Assembly (NCBI RefSeq): GCF_031846415.1
Contig: NZ_JAVRHT010000007.1
Coordinates: forward strand, 1 to 64,000
Direction: 5' to 3'
DNA: 64,000 bases
Source of the DNA: Rubrivirga litoralis
GTDB lineage: Bacteria; Bacteroidota; Rhodothermia; Rhodothermales; Rubricoccaceae
In this document: piece after piece, positions 29,167-38,292 of the stretch
How the letters are laid out: every line of letters begins with the position of its first letter
Position numbering within the stretch: position 1 is the first letter of the stretch
Notes under the pieces: generated by a model
Told to the model about the DNA's origin: nothing
Databases searched by the model: none
What the model saw: only the letters and a program-made list of their open reading frames with translations
Program-made: the position numbers and the translations under genes

Positions 29167-29880
29167 CTACTCCTCCCACGGCTCGTCGTCCTCGGCCTCG
29201 GCCACGCGGTCGACGGCCTCGCGGGCGGTGTCGAACCCGAACCCGCGGCGGACCAGGAAGTCCATCGTCTTCTTTTTCCGCTTGCGGAGGTCGTCCTCGG
29301 AGCGGAGGGCGCGCCACTTTTTCTCGGCCTGCCCGCAGGCCTCGGCGCCCAGGTCCTCGGCCTCGGTCAGCTCCTCCAGAGCCTCGTCGATCGTGCGGCG
29401 GTCGACGCCCTTTTTCTGGAGGTCCTGGCGGAGCCGGGCCGGGCCGTAGCCGCGGCCCTCGAACCGGCCGCGCACGAACGCCCGCGCGTAGGCCGCGTCA
29501 TCGACTAAGCCGAGCCCTTCGAGGTGGGCGACCGTGTCCTCGACGGTCGTCTCGGCGAACCCCTTTTTGAGGAGCGACCGGCGGACCTCCTCGGATGTCC
29601 GCGCCCGGTTCGCCACACCGGCCAGCGCCGACGCCTTGGCCGCGAACGCCTCCTGGCGAACGAGGAGCGCCCGCTGCTCGTCGGCCGTGAGCCGGACGCC
29701 CTTGCGGAGCCCGGCCTCGATCACGAGGTCGACGGCGAGCCCGAACGCGAAGGCGTCGTCGATGAAGACGCTGGCCCGGTCGAGGTCCTTTTTCTGCTGG
29801 GCCACGCGCGTGACGGTCCCGTCCTTCAGGTCGAGGTCGGCGGGGTCAGGGCGCTCTTTCTGCTGGGTCGAGAAGGCCAT
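29167..29880 (-). CDS. recX: regulatory protein RecX
   Basis: A 237-residue RecX, which modulates RecA filaments. An N-terminal beta-rich extension of about 90 residues (DGTVTRVAQQKKDLDRASVFIDDAFAFGL) precedes three RecX three-helix repeats, including RTSEEVRRSLLKKGF, LGLVDDAAYARAFVRGR and RLRQDLQKKGVDRRTIDEAL. The extended N-terminus is common in Bacteroidota RecX. RecA is not in the window. ATG at 29880 fits the start of the conserved region. Confidence 0.9.
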   Translation of the reverse strand: MAFSTQQKERPDPADLDLKDGTVTRVAQQKKDLDRASVFIDDAFAFGLAVDLVIEAGLRKGVRLTADEQRALLVRQEAFAAKASALAGVANRARTSEEVRRSLLKKGFAETTVEDTVAHLEGLGLVDDAAYARAFVRGRFEGRGYGPARLRQDLQKKGVDRRTIDEALEELTEAEDLGAEACGQAEKKWRALRSEDDLRKRKKKTMDFLVRRGFGFDTAREAVDRVAEAEDDEPWEE

Positions 29881-30005
29881 GCCGAGGGTACCCGGGTCCA
29901 CGCGTCCGGGTTCGGGCAGCGACGATGCGCCACCCCGCCCGCAACGCGCGCGGGCGGGGCGGGGCGGCATCGGGCGGCGTCGTCCAGAACCACCCCGCCC
30001 TCGTC

Positions 30006-30025
30006 GGACACGACGCGTCGTGTCC
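30006..30025. repeat. perfect 20-bp palindrome GGACACGACGCGTCGTGTCC
   Basis: An exact palindrome followed by CTACGGG, in the recX upstream gap next to element B. It belongs to the same group of short TAG-flanked palindromes as those at 19511, 35968 and 63137. Confidence 0.75.
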
Positions 30026-30058
30026 CTACGGGTGCCCGTCGTTGGGCGGGGTGACAAG

Positions 30059-30329
30059 GGGCGGGGCGGCGCCTTCTCCGACCGCCCCGCCCGCATCGTC
30101 CACCACCCCTATCCCCTCTTGGCTGCGCCGACGCTGCGCGGTGGCCAGGAGGGGGACTGCCGCCGCCTCCAGTTGACGGCGACCTCGCCCGTCACCGCCC
30201 CGCCCAGGTATAAACGGGCGGGGCGGAACAAATCCAGCGCCACCCCGCCCACTTTCCACTTTCCACTTTCCACTTTCCACTTTCCACTTTCCACTTTCCA
30301 CTTTCCACTTTCCACTTTCCACTTTCCAC
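30059..30329. repeat. composite intergenic element, copy B
   Basis: Same order as copy A: GGCGGGGCGGCGCCTTCTCC, CCGCCCCGCCC, core hairpin at 30113-30155, TTGACGGCG, a GC-word hairpin (CCGCCCCGCCC AGGTATAAAC GGGCGGGGCGG), GGAACAAAT, CCACCCCGCCC and then the long ACTTTCC array ending at the stop codon of the TonB receptor gene. The rest of the 449-bp gap (29881-30058) holds degenerate repeats and the 30006 palindrome. Confidence 0.9.
30251..30327. repeat. 11 x 7-bp array, unit ACTTTCC
   Basis: Eleven perfect units, 77 bp, ending two bases before the TonB receptor stop codon at 30330. In the sense strand of that gene it reads GGAAAGT, purine-rich, directly after the stop. It has the same unit length and copy number as the arrays at 24153 and 38497. 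Confidence 0.95.
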
Positions 30330-32897
30330 TCACCACCTCGCCGTCAGGGTCACGAGCGGGAGGGCGGGGAGGCCGCGGGCGTCGGTCGCGAGCGGGAGCC
30401 CATCGGCCGCGACGGCGGGCGGGGCGGGGTCGGCGCCGACGGGGCGGGCCGTGACCTGGGCCAGCGCCGTCCACCGGAGGCCGAGGAGCGTGAGGCCGGC
30501 GCCCACCGCCGCGCTCGCGCGCACCTCGGCGCCCTCGCGCGTCCCGTCCGGCCGCACCAGGCCCGACTCCAGGTCGAGGCGGACGGCCGTCGTGAACGGG
30601 CCGGCGCGGCGCTCGGCGAGGAGGCCCAGCGTGAGCGGGCGCCCGTAGCGCGACGGCCGCCACGCCCCGCCCGTGGGCTCGCCGACCTCCGGCCGGACGT
30701 CGGCGCGGGCGAGCGCCCCGCTCAGGCCGAGCGTCCACGGGCCGCGGAGGTAGCGGGCGGCCAGCTCGACGCCCGCCGCGCGGCCGGCGTGCGGGGCGTA
30801 CTGGCGGAGGAGCCCGTCGAGGTCCACGCCCGGGTCGGCGGCGGCCGGGGCCGTCGGCTCCAGGAGGCCCGACGAGCGCCGCGCGTAGAGGTCGGCGCTG
30901 AAGGCGAGGGCCGCCGACGGCGCCCACTCGGCCCCCACCCCGCCCTGCCACGCGACGGCGACCGGGGCGCGGGCGCCGGCCAGCACCCACCGCGAGGCGG
31001 CCAGGTCGTAGCGCCCGGCGCTGCCGCGGAGGCGGTGGACCGCCTGCGTCTGCCGGCTCACCCCGCCGCGCACCACGAGCCGGGCGTCCGGCGACCACCG
31101 CGCGAACAGGCGCGGGCTGAGCGACGCCTGGACGTCGGCGCCGTCGGCGACGAGCTCGGCGCGGAGGCCCGGCTGGAGCTGCCACGACGGCCACGGCCGC
31201 CACGTGTCGACGGCGTAGACGGCCACCTCAGTCGCCCGCTGCGCCGCCACGCCGCCCGCGTCGGCGCCGTCCACGCGGCGCGCGGCGACCTGGACGCCGC
31301 CCTCGACCTCGTGGCGGAGCGACCGGACGTGCTCGACGCCGACCGAGACGCCGACGTCGACGAGCGTCTGCTCCACGTCCTCCGCCCCGCCCGCCATGTC
31401 CCGTTCTTCGCGGGCGCCGTGGCCCGAGCGGTAGGCCGTCGCCGTGAGGTAGGTCCGTGACCCGTAGAGCGCGCGGTAGCGGGCCGAGAGCGTCGACGTG
31501 CGCCACCCGTACGCCATTCGGCCGAGGGCGGGGCGGTCGGGGCCGGGACGAACGGGGGCGGGGCGGTCGAGGGCGTCCAGGTCGACGGCCACGTCGTCGC
31601 GGCCGAGCGTGCCGGCGACGTCGACCCGCGCCTGCGCGCCCAGCCGCGCGCTCACCTTGACGGCCGCGTCGTCGAACGAGACGGTCGGCTCGGGGCCGCC
31701 CGGAGCGCGCCCGCCGGTCGGGTCGAGCACGAGAGCGCCGCCGTCCAGGCGCAGCCCGGGCTCCAGGAGCGCCCCCAGCGTCGAGCGCCGGAGCCCGACG
31801 TGGACGCCCACCGCCCCGCCCAGCGGCACGTCGGCGACGGCGCGCGCGGCGACGGCGCCCAGCCCGACCACGCGGGCCGTGTCGCCGTCCAGCGCGTCCG
31901 TCGTCTCGACGTCGAGGACGCCCGCGAGGCCGCCGCCGAGCGGGGCGGGCAGCGAGCCGCGGTGGAAGCGGACGCGCGCGAGGGCCTCGGGCTGGAACGC
32001 CGAGAACAGCCCGAAGGCGTGCCACGGCTCGTAGAGCGGGACGCCGTCGCGGACGTACCGCGTCCGCGACGGGTCCGCCCCGCGGACGACGAGGGCGCCC
32101 GACGCCCCGCCCGTGCGGCTCAGCCCGGGGAGCCACGAGAGCGTGGCCGAGAGGTCGCCCTCGCCGAGCGCGTAAGGGACGGCCGCCGCCTGGCGCGCGC
32201 CCAGGTCGGTCACGCCCGGCGCCGGCCCGGGCGCCTCCGGCCCGGCCACGACCGCCGCGTCCGGCGTCTCGACCGTCTCGGCCTGGAGCCGGAGCGTCGG
32301 CGGGAGGCGCGGGGAGGCGGGAAACACGTCGAGTTCGAGGCGGACGGCCTGGTACCCCACGTGCGACACGCGGACGGCGTAGGTCCCCGTCGGGAGGTCG
32401 GGCACGGCGAACGTGCCAGTCTCGCCGGCCACGCTGCCCAGGCCGAGGTCGACCAGCCACACGTGGGCGCCCCACAGCGGCGCGCCCGTCTCGGCGTCGA
32501 CCACGCGGCCGTCGAGCGTGCCCGTGTACGCCTCGCGGCCGTCGCCCTCGCGCACGCCCAGCGGCTCGCGGATCAGGACGTACTGGCGGTGCCGGACCCG
32601 CTCGGCGCGGACGCCCGTGTCGCGGAGCAGGAGCCGGAGCGCGCGGTCGGGGTCGTCGCCTACGCGGTAGCGCCCGCTCACGCGGACCTCGCGGACGAGG
32701 CGGAGGGCGAACACGAGTTCGAGCCCCGTCGCCTCGGCCAGCTCGTAGAGCGCGTCCGCGAGCGGGGCGTCGGTCCAGGTCAGCTCCGCCCCGCCCGGCT
32801 CAGGCCACGCGGTGGGCGGGGCGGTTTGCGCTGCGCACACCCCGCCCCCGACCGCGAGCGCGGCCACGAGCGCGAGCACGCGGGCGGGGTGGTGCAT
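30330..32897 (-). CDS. TonB-dependent receptor with N-terminal STN domain
   Basis: An 855-residue outer membrane receptor. After the signal peptide (to about residue 23) an STN (secretin/TonB short N-terminal) domain covers about residues 40-110 (LADALYELAEATGLELVF, LRLLLRDTGVRAERV). It is followed by a carboxypeptidase-regulatory-like domain (GRVVDAETGAPLWGAHVWL), a plug (ALVVRGADPSRTRYVRDGVPLYEP) and the barrel ending PLVTLTARW. The STN domain signals to FecR. It is the last gene of the sigma-FecR-receptor operon, 60 bp after fecR. The ligand is unknown; a siderophore or other nutrient is possible. Confidence 0.9.
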   Translation of the reverse strand: MHHPARVLALVAALAVGGGVCAAQTAPPTAWPEPGGAELTWTDAPLADALYELAEATGLELVFALRLVREVRVSGRYRVGDDPDRALRLLLRDTGVRAERVRHRQYVLIREPLGVREGDGREAYTGTLDGRVVDAETGAPLWGAHVWLVDLGLGSVAGETGTFAVPDLPTGTYAVRVSHVGYQAVRLELDVFPASPRLPPTLRLQAETVETPDAAVVAGPEAPGPAPGVTDLGARQAAAVPYALGEGDLSATLSWLPGLSRTGGASGALVVRGADPSRTRYVRDGVPLYEPWHAFGLFSAFQPEALARVRFHRGSLPAPLGGGLAGVLDVETTDALDGDTARVVGLGAVAARAVADVPLGGAVGVHVGLRRSTLGALLEPGLRLDGGALVLDPTGGRAPGGPEPTVSFDDAAVKVSARLGAQARVDVAGTLGRDDVAVDLDALDRPAPVRPGPDRPALGRMAYGWRTSTLSARYRALYGSRTYLTATAYRSGHGAREERDMAGGAEDVEQTLVDVGVSVGVEHVRSLRHEVEGGVQVAARRVDGADAGGVAAQRATEVAVYAVDTWRPWPSWQLQPGLRAELVADGADVQASLSPRLFARWSPDARLVVRGGVSRQTQAVHRLRGSAGRYDLAASRWVLAGARAPVAVAWQGGVGAEWAPSAALAFSADLYARRSSGLLEPTAPAAADPGVDLDGLLRQYAPHAGRAAGVELAARYLRGPWTLGLSGALARADVRPEVGEPTGGAWRPSRYGRPLTLGLLAERRAGPFTTAVRLDLESGLVRPDGTREGAEVRASAAVGAGLTLLGLRWTALAQVTARPVGADPAPPAVAADGLPLATDARGLPALPLVTLTARW

Positions 32898-32957
32898 GGG
32901 GGCGGCGGGGCCGGGCCAACGGCCGAGCCCCGCCCGTCCGCGCCCAACGTCCGGGGC

Positions 32958-34151
32958 CTACTCCGCCGCGATGTGGAAGCCGTCGCCCCGGGCCTCGACG
33001 TGCACGTCGGCGTCGACCGCCGCCCGGAGCGCCTGCGCCAGGTGGCCGACGGCGCCGCGGAGGTCGTCGCCGCTGAGCCCGCCGTTGACCGGCTCGGCCG
33101 CGAGCGCGGCGTCGATGGTCACGGGCACGCCGTGCCTCCACCCGATCTGCTCGGCCACGTGCCCGGCCGGCGAGTAGCGGACGCCCTCCCCGACCCACGC
33201 GAGCGCCGCGCCGAGGTCGGCCCGCTCGGGCGCCGAGGGCGCGTCGAGGGCGAGAACCTCGGCCCGCTCGCCCGGCGCCAGGCGCACGGCGGCCTCCGGC
33301 TTCGCGCGCGGCGCGAGCGCGACTGCCCCGCTCGCGAGCACGACCTCGGTGCGGACGTCCGTCGCGCGGACCGAGAACGTCGTGCCCAAGACCGTCACCT
33401 CGGCGTTCGGCGTCGTCACCTCGAACGGGTCCGACGCGTCGCGGACGACGCGGAACAGGGCCTGGCCGCCGAGGAGCCGCGCCGCGCGGGCGTCGTCCGC
33501 CCCGCCCTCGGGGACCATGATCCGGGCGCCGGGCGCCAACTCGACCGTCGAGCCGTCGGCGAACGCGAGCGTCTGCGCCTCCGACGCCGTGACGGTCTCC
33601 CAGCCGGCGTCGCGCAGGGCCACGCTCGTGAGGAGGGCGACGAAGGCGGCGACGGCCACGAGCGCCGCCGTCCGCCAGACCCACCGCCCCGCCCCGCCCC
33701 GGCGGTCGGGCGCCGGCGGCCGGTCGAGCGCGCGGGGCGGGGCGGCCGTGCGAGTCGGGCGGGGCGGGGCGGACGGCGGAGGAGCGGCGGGCGGGGCGGC
33801 GGCCTCGGCCCAGGCCCGCTCGAACGCGGCCCGGTCCGCCCGGATGCGGCGGACGGCGGCGGCGAGGCCGGGGTGCTCCGCGAGCGCGGCGTCGAGGTCG
33901 GCCCGCGAGGCGTCGAGGTGCGCGCGCTCGGCGTCGCTCAGGAGGTCGTCGTCGGCGAGCGCGTAGAGGACGAGGAGCGCGCGGTCGGGGAGGTCCCGCG
34001 ACAGGTCGGCGCGGACCTCGGCACGCAGCGAGCGCCACCGCGCGAACGCCTCGGCGAGGGCGGGGCGGTCGGCGAGCGCGGCCGCGACGGCGGCCCGCTC
34101 CTCGGGCGGGAGCGAGTCGTAGAGGGCGAGGCGGTCGAGGGGCGTGGACAT
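32958..34151 (-). CDS. FecR-family anti-sigma factor
   Basis: A 397-residue inner-membrane regulator. The cytoplasmic N-terminus (about residues 1-115) is helical and acidic. A Pro/Ala linker rich in GC words (118-155) leads to a single membrane helix at about 160-179. The periplasmic FecR domain has ADGSTVELAPGARI and the VTVLGTTFSVRA motif. A C-terminal DUF4974-like domain (about 325-397) would bind the STN domain of the receptor. It holds the ECF sigma factor encoded 11 bp upstream until the receptor signals. Confidence 0.9.
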   Translation of the reverse strand: MSTPLDRLALYDSLPPEERAAVAAALADRPALAEAFARWRSLRAEVRADLSRDLPDRALLVLYALADDDLLSDAERAHLDASRADLDAALAEHPGLAAAVRRIRADRAAFERAWAEAAAPPAAPPPSAPPRPTRTAAPPRALDRPPAPDRRGGAGRWVWRTAALVAVAAFVALLTSVALRDAGWETVTASEAQTLAFADGSTVELAPGARIMVPEGGADDARAARLLGGQALFRVVRDASDPFEVTTPNAEVTVLGTTFSVRATDVRTEVVLASGAVALAPRAKPEAAVRLAPGERAEVLALDAPSAPERADLGAALAWVGEGVRYSPAGHVAEQIGWRHGVPVTIDAALAAEPVNGGLSGDDLRGAVGHLAQALRAAVDADVHVEARGDGFHIAAE

Positions 34152-34162
34152 GGTCGCGGAGT

Positions 34163-34723
34163 CTAAAGGGCGGCGGCGCCCAGGAGGACGGCGAGGACGA
34201 CGGCGGCGCCGGCGAGCGCGGTGCGGAGCTTCTCGAAGGCTCGCTTCACCTGCATCTTGACGGCCGCCTCGGTCGTGTCGAGCGCCTCGGCGATCTCGAC
34301 GTAGGGGTACCCCAGCTCGCGCATTTCGAGAATGGCCCGGGCGTGCTCGCTGAGGTCGGCGAGCGCCCGTTCGAGGTCGATGTGGAGGGCGACGTCGTCG
34401 GGCTCGCTCCGGCCGGGCGTGGGGAGGTCGGGGTCGAACAGGGCCTCGCGCGACGAGTACCGCCCGCGGTAGAAGTCCTGGAGCTCGAAGAGGGCGGCCT
34501 TCATGGCGAACGCCTTGAAGCGGTCGGGACGCTGGAGGCTCTCGAGCCCGCGGTGGACGCGGACGAGCGCGTTCTGGACGAGGTCGTCTGCGTCGGGGCC
34601 GCGCCCGATGCGCCCCCAGAAGAACGAGCGGAGCACGGGCGTGACGGCGGCCAGCAGCCCGTCGCGGGCGGCGCCGTCGCCCGCCTGGGCGCGGGCTACC
34701 GTCTGGGGGTCGAGAGGGTTCAT
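34163..34723 (-). CDS. ECF sigma factor with C-terminal membrane helix
   Basis: A 186-residue sigma-70-family ECF factor. Region 2 (DADDLVQNALVRVHRGL) and region 4 with the helix-turn-helix (MRELGYPYVEIAEALDTTEAAVKMQVKRAFEKL) are clear. About 15-17 residues at the very end (AGAAVVLAVLLGAAAL) are strongly hydrophobic and look like a membrane helix, unusual for a FecI-type factor. The frame gives no sign of an error. It is the first gene of the operon with FecR and the STN receptor and probably drives their expression. Confidence 0.9.
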   Translation of the reverse strand: MNPLDPQTVARAQAGDGAARDGLLAAVTPVLRSFFWGRIGRGPDADDLVQNALVRVHRGLESLQRPDRFKAFAMKAALFELQDFYRGRYSSREALFDPDLPTPGRSEPDDVALHIDLERALADLSEHARAILEMRELGYPYVEIAEALDTTEAAVKMQVKRAFEKLRTALAGAAVVLAVLLGAAAL

Positions 34724-34973
34724 AGGAGGGGCACCACGCGAGCCGCCGCCCAGGCGCGCCGGGTCACACGGCGCCGCGCAAAGGCGGGGCAGTCCCGGAA
34801 GGTGCCGACGGGGCGGGGCGGGCGCAAGCCACCCCGCCCACGGCCACGCCTTGCACGAGGGCCGCGCGCCTCCGCCCCTACCGAGTCCCGCTCACGCCGA
34901 CCACCCCGCCCTCGCAGGTCGAGGCCGAACGGGGCGGCCACCGTTTTCCACCCCGCGGGCGGGGCGGCCCGCT

Positions 34974-35786
34974 CTACTGCCGCGTGCTGATCGGCTCGCC
35001 GCCGGCCGCCCGCCAGCCCTGGTAGGCCCGGTCGTAGAACGCCTGCGCCTCGCCTAGCGTCTCGCTTTGGGGGAAAAGCGTCGTCAGTTGGTCGTAGATA
35101 TCCGTCGCCTCGCGGTAGCGCTCCTCCTGGCGGGCCGGGACGCTGCCCTCGGCGAACGCGACCTGCGCCCGGAGCGCGCTGAGGAGGGCGTCGTCGGCGT
35201 AGACGCTCGTCGGGTACTCGTCGAGCACGGTGAGGTAGGCGATCACAGCGGCCCCGTAGAGCTCGCGGCGCTCGTAGAGCCGGCCGGACTCGAACTGCTT
35301 CCGGGCCAGCTTCTCGCGGAGCTCGTCGGCCAGCTCCGACGCCGCCACGGCGTACTCGCCCGTGGGGTACTGCTGGAGGAAGAGGGCGATGTAGGTCAGC
35401 GCCTGCCGCGTGTCGGTCTGGTCGAGCTCGAAGCGCGGGCTGAGCGCGGCGTAGGCTTGGATGCGCTCGAACGCGGCCTCCTCGACGCGCGGGTCGGCGC
35501 GGTAGAACTCGATAAACCGCGTAAACTCTGTGCCGGCCAGGAGGTACTGGCCGTCGCCGGCGTAGGACCGGGCAAGCAGGATCTGCGCGTCGTCCGCGAT
35601 GTCGCTCGTCCGCCCAAAGTCGAGCGTGGCGCGGAAGGACTCGATGGCGCGCCCGTACTTCTCGGCCTTGAACGCCTCGACGCCCTGCTCGTACGCCTCC
35701 TGGGCCGAGGCGAAGGTCCGGGGGCCGCCGCCACACCCGGCGACGAGGGCCGCGACGAGGGCGAGGAGTCCAAGACGAACGGGCAT
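34974..35786 (-). CDS. bamD: outer membrane assembly lipoprotein BamD
   Basis: A 270-residue lipoprotein (lipobox LVAGC near residue 18) built of about five TPR-like helical pairs (YEQGVEAFKAEKYGRAIESF, LLAGTEFTRFIEFYRADPRVEEAAFERIQAY, LYGAAVIAYLTVLDEYPTSVYADDAL). It is the essential BAM-complex component that works with BamA to insert outer membrane proteins such as the receptors in this window. Length and repeat spacing match Bacteroidota BamD. The start follows CGCTCCGCCCCCCGCCC. Confidence 0.9.
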   Translation of the reverse strand: MPVRLGLLALVAALVAGCGGGPRTFASAQEAYEQGVEAFKAEKYGRAIESFRATLDFGRTSDIADDAQILLARSYAGDGQYLLAGTEFTRFIEFYRADPRVEEAAFERIQAYAALSPRFELDQTDTRQALTYIALFLQQYPTGEYAVAASELADELREKLARKQFESGRLYERRELYGAAVIAYLTVLDEYPTSVYADDALLSALRAQVAFAEGSVPARQEERYREATDIYDQLTTLFPQSETLGEAQAFYDRAYQGWRAAGGEPISTRQ

Positions 35787-35967
35787 GGGCGGGGGGCGGA
35801 GCGCGATGCGGGGACGAACGAGGCCCGTTTTGGCTTATTGCAAGGGGCCTCCCAGGGTACCCCGCCCCGCCCCGCCCGGCCGACGAGAAGGGGCGAAGAC
35901 GGAGGCGGGCAGCGGGCAGCGGAGGTGCCCCACCCCGCCCACGATACGGGCGGGGCGACCGCCGTAG

Positions 35968-35987
35968 CGGCGTTGCATGCAACGCCG
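35968..35987. repeat. 20-bp palindrome with GTTGCATGCAAC core
   Basis: A perfect palindrome CGGCGTTGCATGCAACGCCG preceded by CCGTAG. A second copy lies at 63137-63158. Similar TAG-flanked GTTGCATGCAAC repeats are abundant in some cyanobacterial genomes (recalled, not searched). Confidence 0.8.
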
Positions 35988-36057
35988 TCGGGCCGCGGTG
36001 TCCGGCGGGGCGGCGGCCGTAGGGGCGACCGGCGGTCGACCGTGGGCGGGCGTAACG

Positions 36058-36275
36058 GGCGGGGCGGTGCCTTTCCAGGCCGCCCCGCCCACGTCGTCCA
36101 CCACCCCTAGCCCCTCTTGGCTGCGCCGACGCTGCGCGGTGGCCAGGAGGGGGACTGCCGCCGCCTCCAGTTGACGTTGGCCTCAGCTTTCACCACCCCG
36201 CCCGTGCCTACACGGGGCGGGGCGGAACAAAAACGGGCACCACCCCGCCCGCGCATGCCTTTTCCCTTTTCCCTC
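36058..36275. repeat. composite intergenic element, copy C
   Basis: Contains GGCGGGGCGGTGCCTTTCCA, CCGCCCCGCCC, core hairpin 36111-36153, TTGACG, CCCGCCCGTGCCTACACGGG, GGGGCGGAACAAAAA, CCACCCCGCCCGCGCATGCC and two TTTTCCC units reaching the stop codon at 36276. It is closest to copy D. The upstream part of this 489-bp gap (35787-36057) holds two CGGGCAG units, GC words and two short palindromes; no gene is evident. Confidence 0.9.
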
Positions 36276-37712
36276 CTACTCCAGCAGCACGGAGCGGCCG
36301 TCGCGGTAGCCCAGGATGAAGAGCGCCTCGTTCACCTGGCCGCCGTCGAACGCGAAGCGGTGGGCCACGCCGTCGAACCGGGGCGCCGCGCGGACGCGGT
36401 CGGCGAGCGAGCCTTCCCCGCCCCCGCCGACCTGAGCGAGGAGGAACCGCGTGAGGTCGTAGCCGATGAGCGCGAGGCGGTCGACGGGGATGCCCGCAAG
36501 CGCCCGGTAGCGGGCGCCGAACGCGTCGGTCGCGCCCGGGGCGACGAAAAAGTCCTGCGTAAAGACGGCCCCGAGCCGCGTGGCCCGGTCGGCCGCGCTC
36601 GGCGCGAGCCCCTCCCACTCCGTGTTCCCGAGCGGGCGGGGCGTCCGCCCGAGCGAGCCCAGCGCGTCGAGCGCGCGGAGGGCGTCGGAGGCGTAGCGCG
36701 GCGCGTCGCCGCCGGTGACGGGGAGGTAGATGGCCTGGACCGAGCGGAGCGCGGCCTCGCCGATCTCGCGGTCGAGGTCCTCCCACGCGCTGGCATTCTC
36801 GAGCCCCTCCTCGAACGCGACCGACGCCCCGAGACGGCGAACCTCAGTCGCGAACGCGCCGGCCATGTCGGCGCTCAGCGCGCCCGACCGCGACGCCGTG
36901 CCCAGACGGCCCAGCCCGAGCCGCCCGACGGCGTAGCGGGCCATCGCGCGGCCCCGGGCCGGGAACGTCGGGTTGGCCTGGAACACGAACTGCCGGCCCT
37001 GGCTGACGGCCTGGTCGGTCGCGAGCGGGGCGAGGAGCGTCACGTCGGCGGCCTCGGCAGCGGCCCCGGCCGGCTCGGCCTCGTCGCTGAACAGCGGCCC
37101 CACGACGGCGTCGGCGCCCGCGGCGACGACGGCGGCGACGGCCTCGGCCGCGCCCGGACCCGTCCCCTCGGAGTCGCGGAACACCATCCGCACGCGGCGC
37201 CCCGCCCCGCCCCCGGCGACGCGCGCGTTGTGCTCGTCGACCGCGATGCGGACCCCGTTGAACAGGGCCTGCCCGAGGTACCCCCGCTCGCCGCCCACGG
37301 GGAGCACGATGCCCAGGTCGAACACCTGGCCCTGCGCGGACTCCGCGACGCGCGGGAGGAGCGCGCGGGCGTCGGCGGCGTACCGGCTGGCGGGGTAGCG
37401 GGACACGAGCCGCGTGGCCGCCGAGGCGGCGCGCTCGGGGTCGCCGGCGGCGTAGGCCGCCTTGGCGGCCATAAGCGTCGCCGCCGTCGTGCGCTCGGTG
37501 TAGCCGTATTCGGTCGCCGCGCGCGTGAACAGGCGCTCGGCCGCCGCGTAGTCGCCGGCCTGGTACGCCGCCAGACCCTCCTCGAAGGCGGCGTCCGACG
37601 CCGGCACGCGGTCGGGCACGGCCGGCTGGGCCGCGGGGCGGCCGGCGAGCGCCATCAGGGCAACGAGGACGGCGAGGGCGGGGCGGAGCCGGGCGGGCGG
37701 CGCAGTGGGCAT
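36276..37712 (-). CDS. TPR-containing periplasmic-binding-protein-like protein
   Basis: A 478-residue exported protein. After the signal peptide (to about residue 29) a TPR-like region (AFEEGLAAYQAGDYAAAERLF, about residues 40-125) leads into a type I periplasmic-binding fold (FDLGIVLPVGGERGYLGQALFNGVRIAVDEHN, VVGPLFSDEAEPAGAAAEAADVTLLAPLATD). This architecture resembles LpoA-like activators of penicillin-binding proteins and Leu/Ile/Val-binding relatives of Bacteroidota. No ABC permease is adjacent, so a role at the cell envelope is as likely as solute uptake. The ATG at 37712 starts a normal signal peptide. Confidence 0.8.
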   Translation of the reverse strand: MPTAPPARLRPALAVLVALMALAGRPAAQPAVPDRVPASDAAFEEGLAAYQAGDYAAAERLFTRAATEYGYTERTTAATLMAAKAAYAAGDPERAASAATRLVSRYPASRYAADARALLPRVAESAQGQVFDLGIVLPVGGERGYLGQALFNGVRIAVDEHNARVAGGGAGRRVRMVFRDSEGTGPGAAEAVAAVVAAGADAVVGPLFSDEAEPAGAAAEAADVTLLAPLATDQAVSQGRQFVFQANPTFPARGRAMARYAVGRLGLGRLGTASRSGALSADMAGAFATEVRRLGASVAFEEGLENASAWEDLDREIGEAALRSVQAIYLPVTGGDAPRYASDALRALDALGSLGRTPRPLGNTEWEGLAPSAADRATRLGAVFTQDFFVAPGATDAFGARYRALAGIPVDRLALIGYDLTRFLLAQVGGGGEGSLADRVRAAPRFDGVAHRFAFDGGQVNEALFILGYRDGRSVLLE

Positions 37713-37818
37713 GGGGCGGGGGAGCAACCGGGGGACCGGCAAGTTGGCCCTCCGACCCCGGCAGCGCAAGGCGCCCCGGTGAACACGGCGGTGATGCGCG
37801 GGCGGGGCGGCCGCCGCC

Positions 37819-38187
37819 CTACCCCGCCCCGCCCCACGCGCGCCCCAGCGCCAGCCCGAGCGCCACGAAGCCGACGCCGACGACCACGCTCCCCGCCGCG
37901 TTGGCTACGGCGAGGCCGCGCCGCCCGGCCTCCCACAGCAGGACCGTGTCGGCGCTGTAGGTCGAGAACGTCGTGAACGACCCCAGCACGCCGACCACGA
38001 GCGCGAGCCGGGCGCGGTCGTCGGTCACCAGCGGGACGGCGAGCCCGATCGCGAGGCACCCGAGCGCGTTGACGGCCCACGTCCCCGCCGGCACCCCGGC
38101 CCCGGCCAGCCGCACGGCGGCCACCCCGACGCCGTAGCGCGCGACGGCGCCGACCGCCCCGCCCAGGGCAACGAACAGCAAGCGCAT
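37819..38187 (-). CDS. crcB: fluoride exporter CrcB/Fluc
   Basis: A 122-residue four-helix membrane protein forming a dual-topology dimeric fluoride channel. Hallmarks are GGAVGAVARYG at the N-terminus, TWAVNALGCLAIG with the conserved Asn, and GSFTTFSTYS with the stacked Phe residues and Na+ site. It would protect against fluoride. No fluoride riboswitch is recognisable upstream. The start follows GCCCCCGCCTCTCC, and element D lies further upstream. Confidence 0.94.
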   Translation of the reverse strand: MRLLFVALGGAVGAVARYGVGVAAVRLAGAGVPAGTWAVNALGCLAIGLAVPLVTDDRARLALVVGVLGSFTTFSTYSADTVLLWEAGRRGLAVANAAGSVVVGVGFVALGLALGRAWGGAG

Positions 38188-38292
38188 GGAGAGGCGGGGG
38201 CGGAGCGGCGTCGGGGGAACGTACAGCCGCGGCGGGCAGCGGGCAGAAGATCCGCCACCCCGCCCGCAACGTGGGCTGGGCGGGGCGGCGTC

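Noticed and set aside
30251..30327. CRISPR array
   Set aside because: The unit is 7 bp with no spacers and no cas genes nearby; it is a simple tandem repeat.
38188..38292. Fluoride riboswitch upstream of crcB
   Set aside because: No fluoride-aptamer pattern is visible; the region is CGGGCAG units and GC words.
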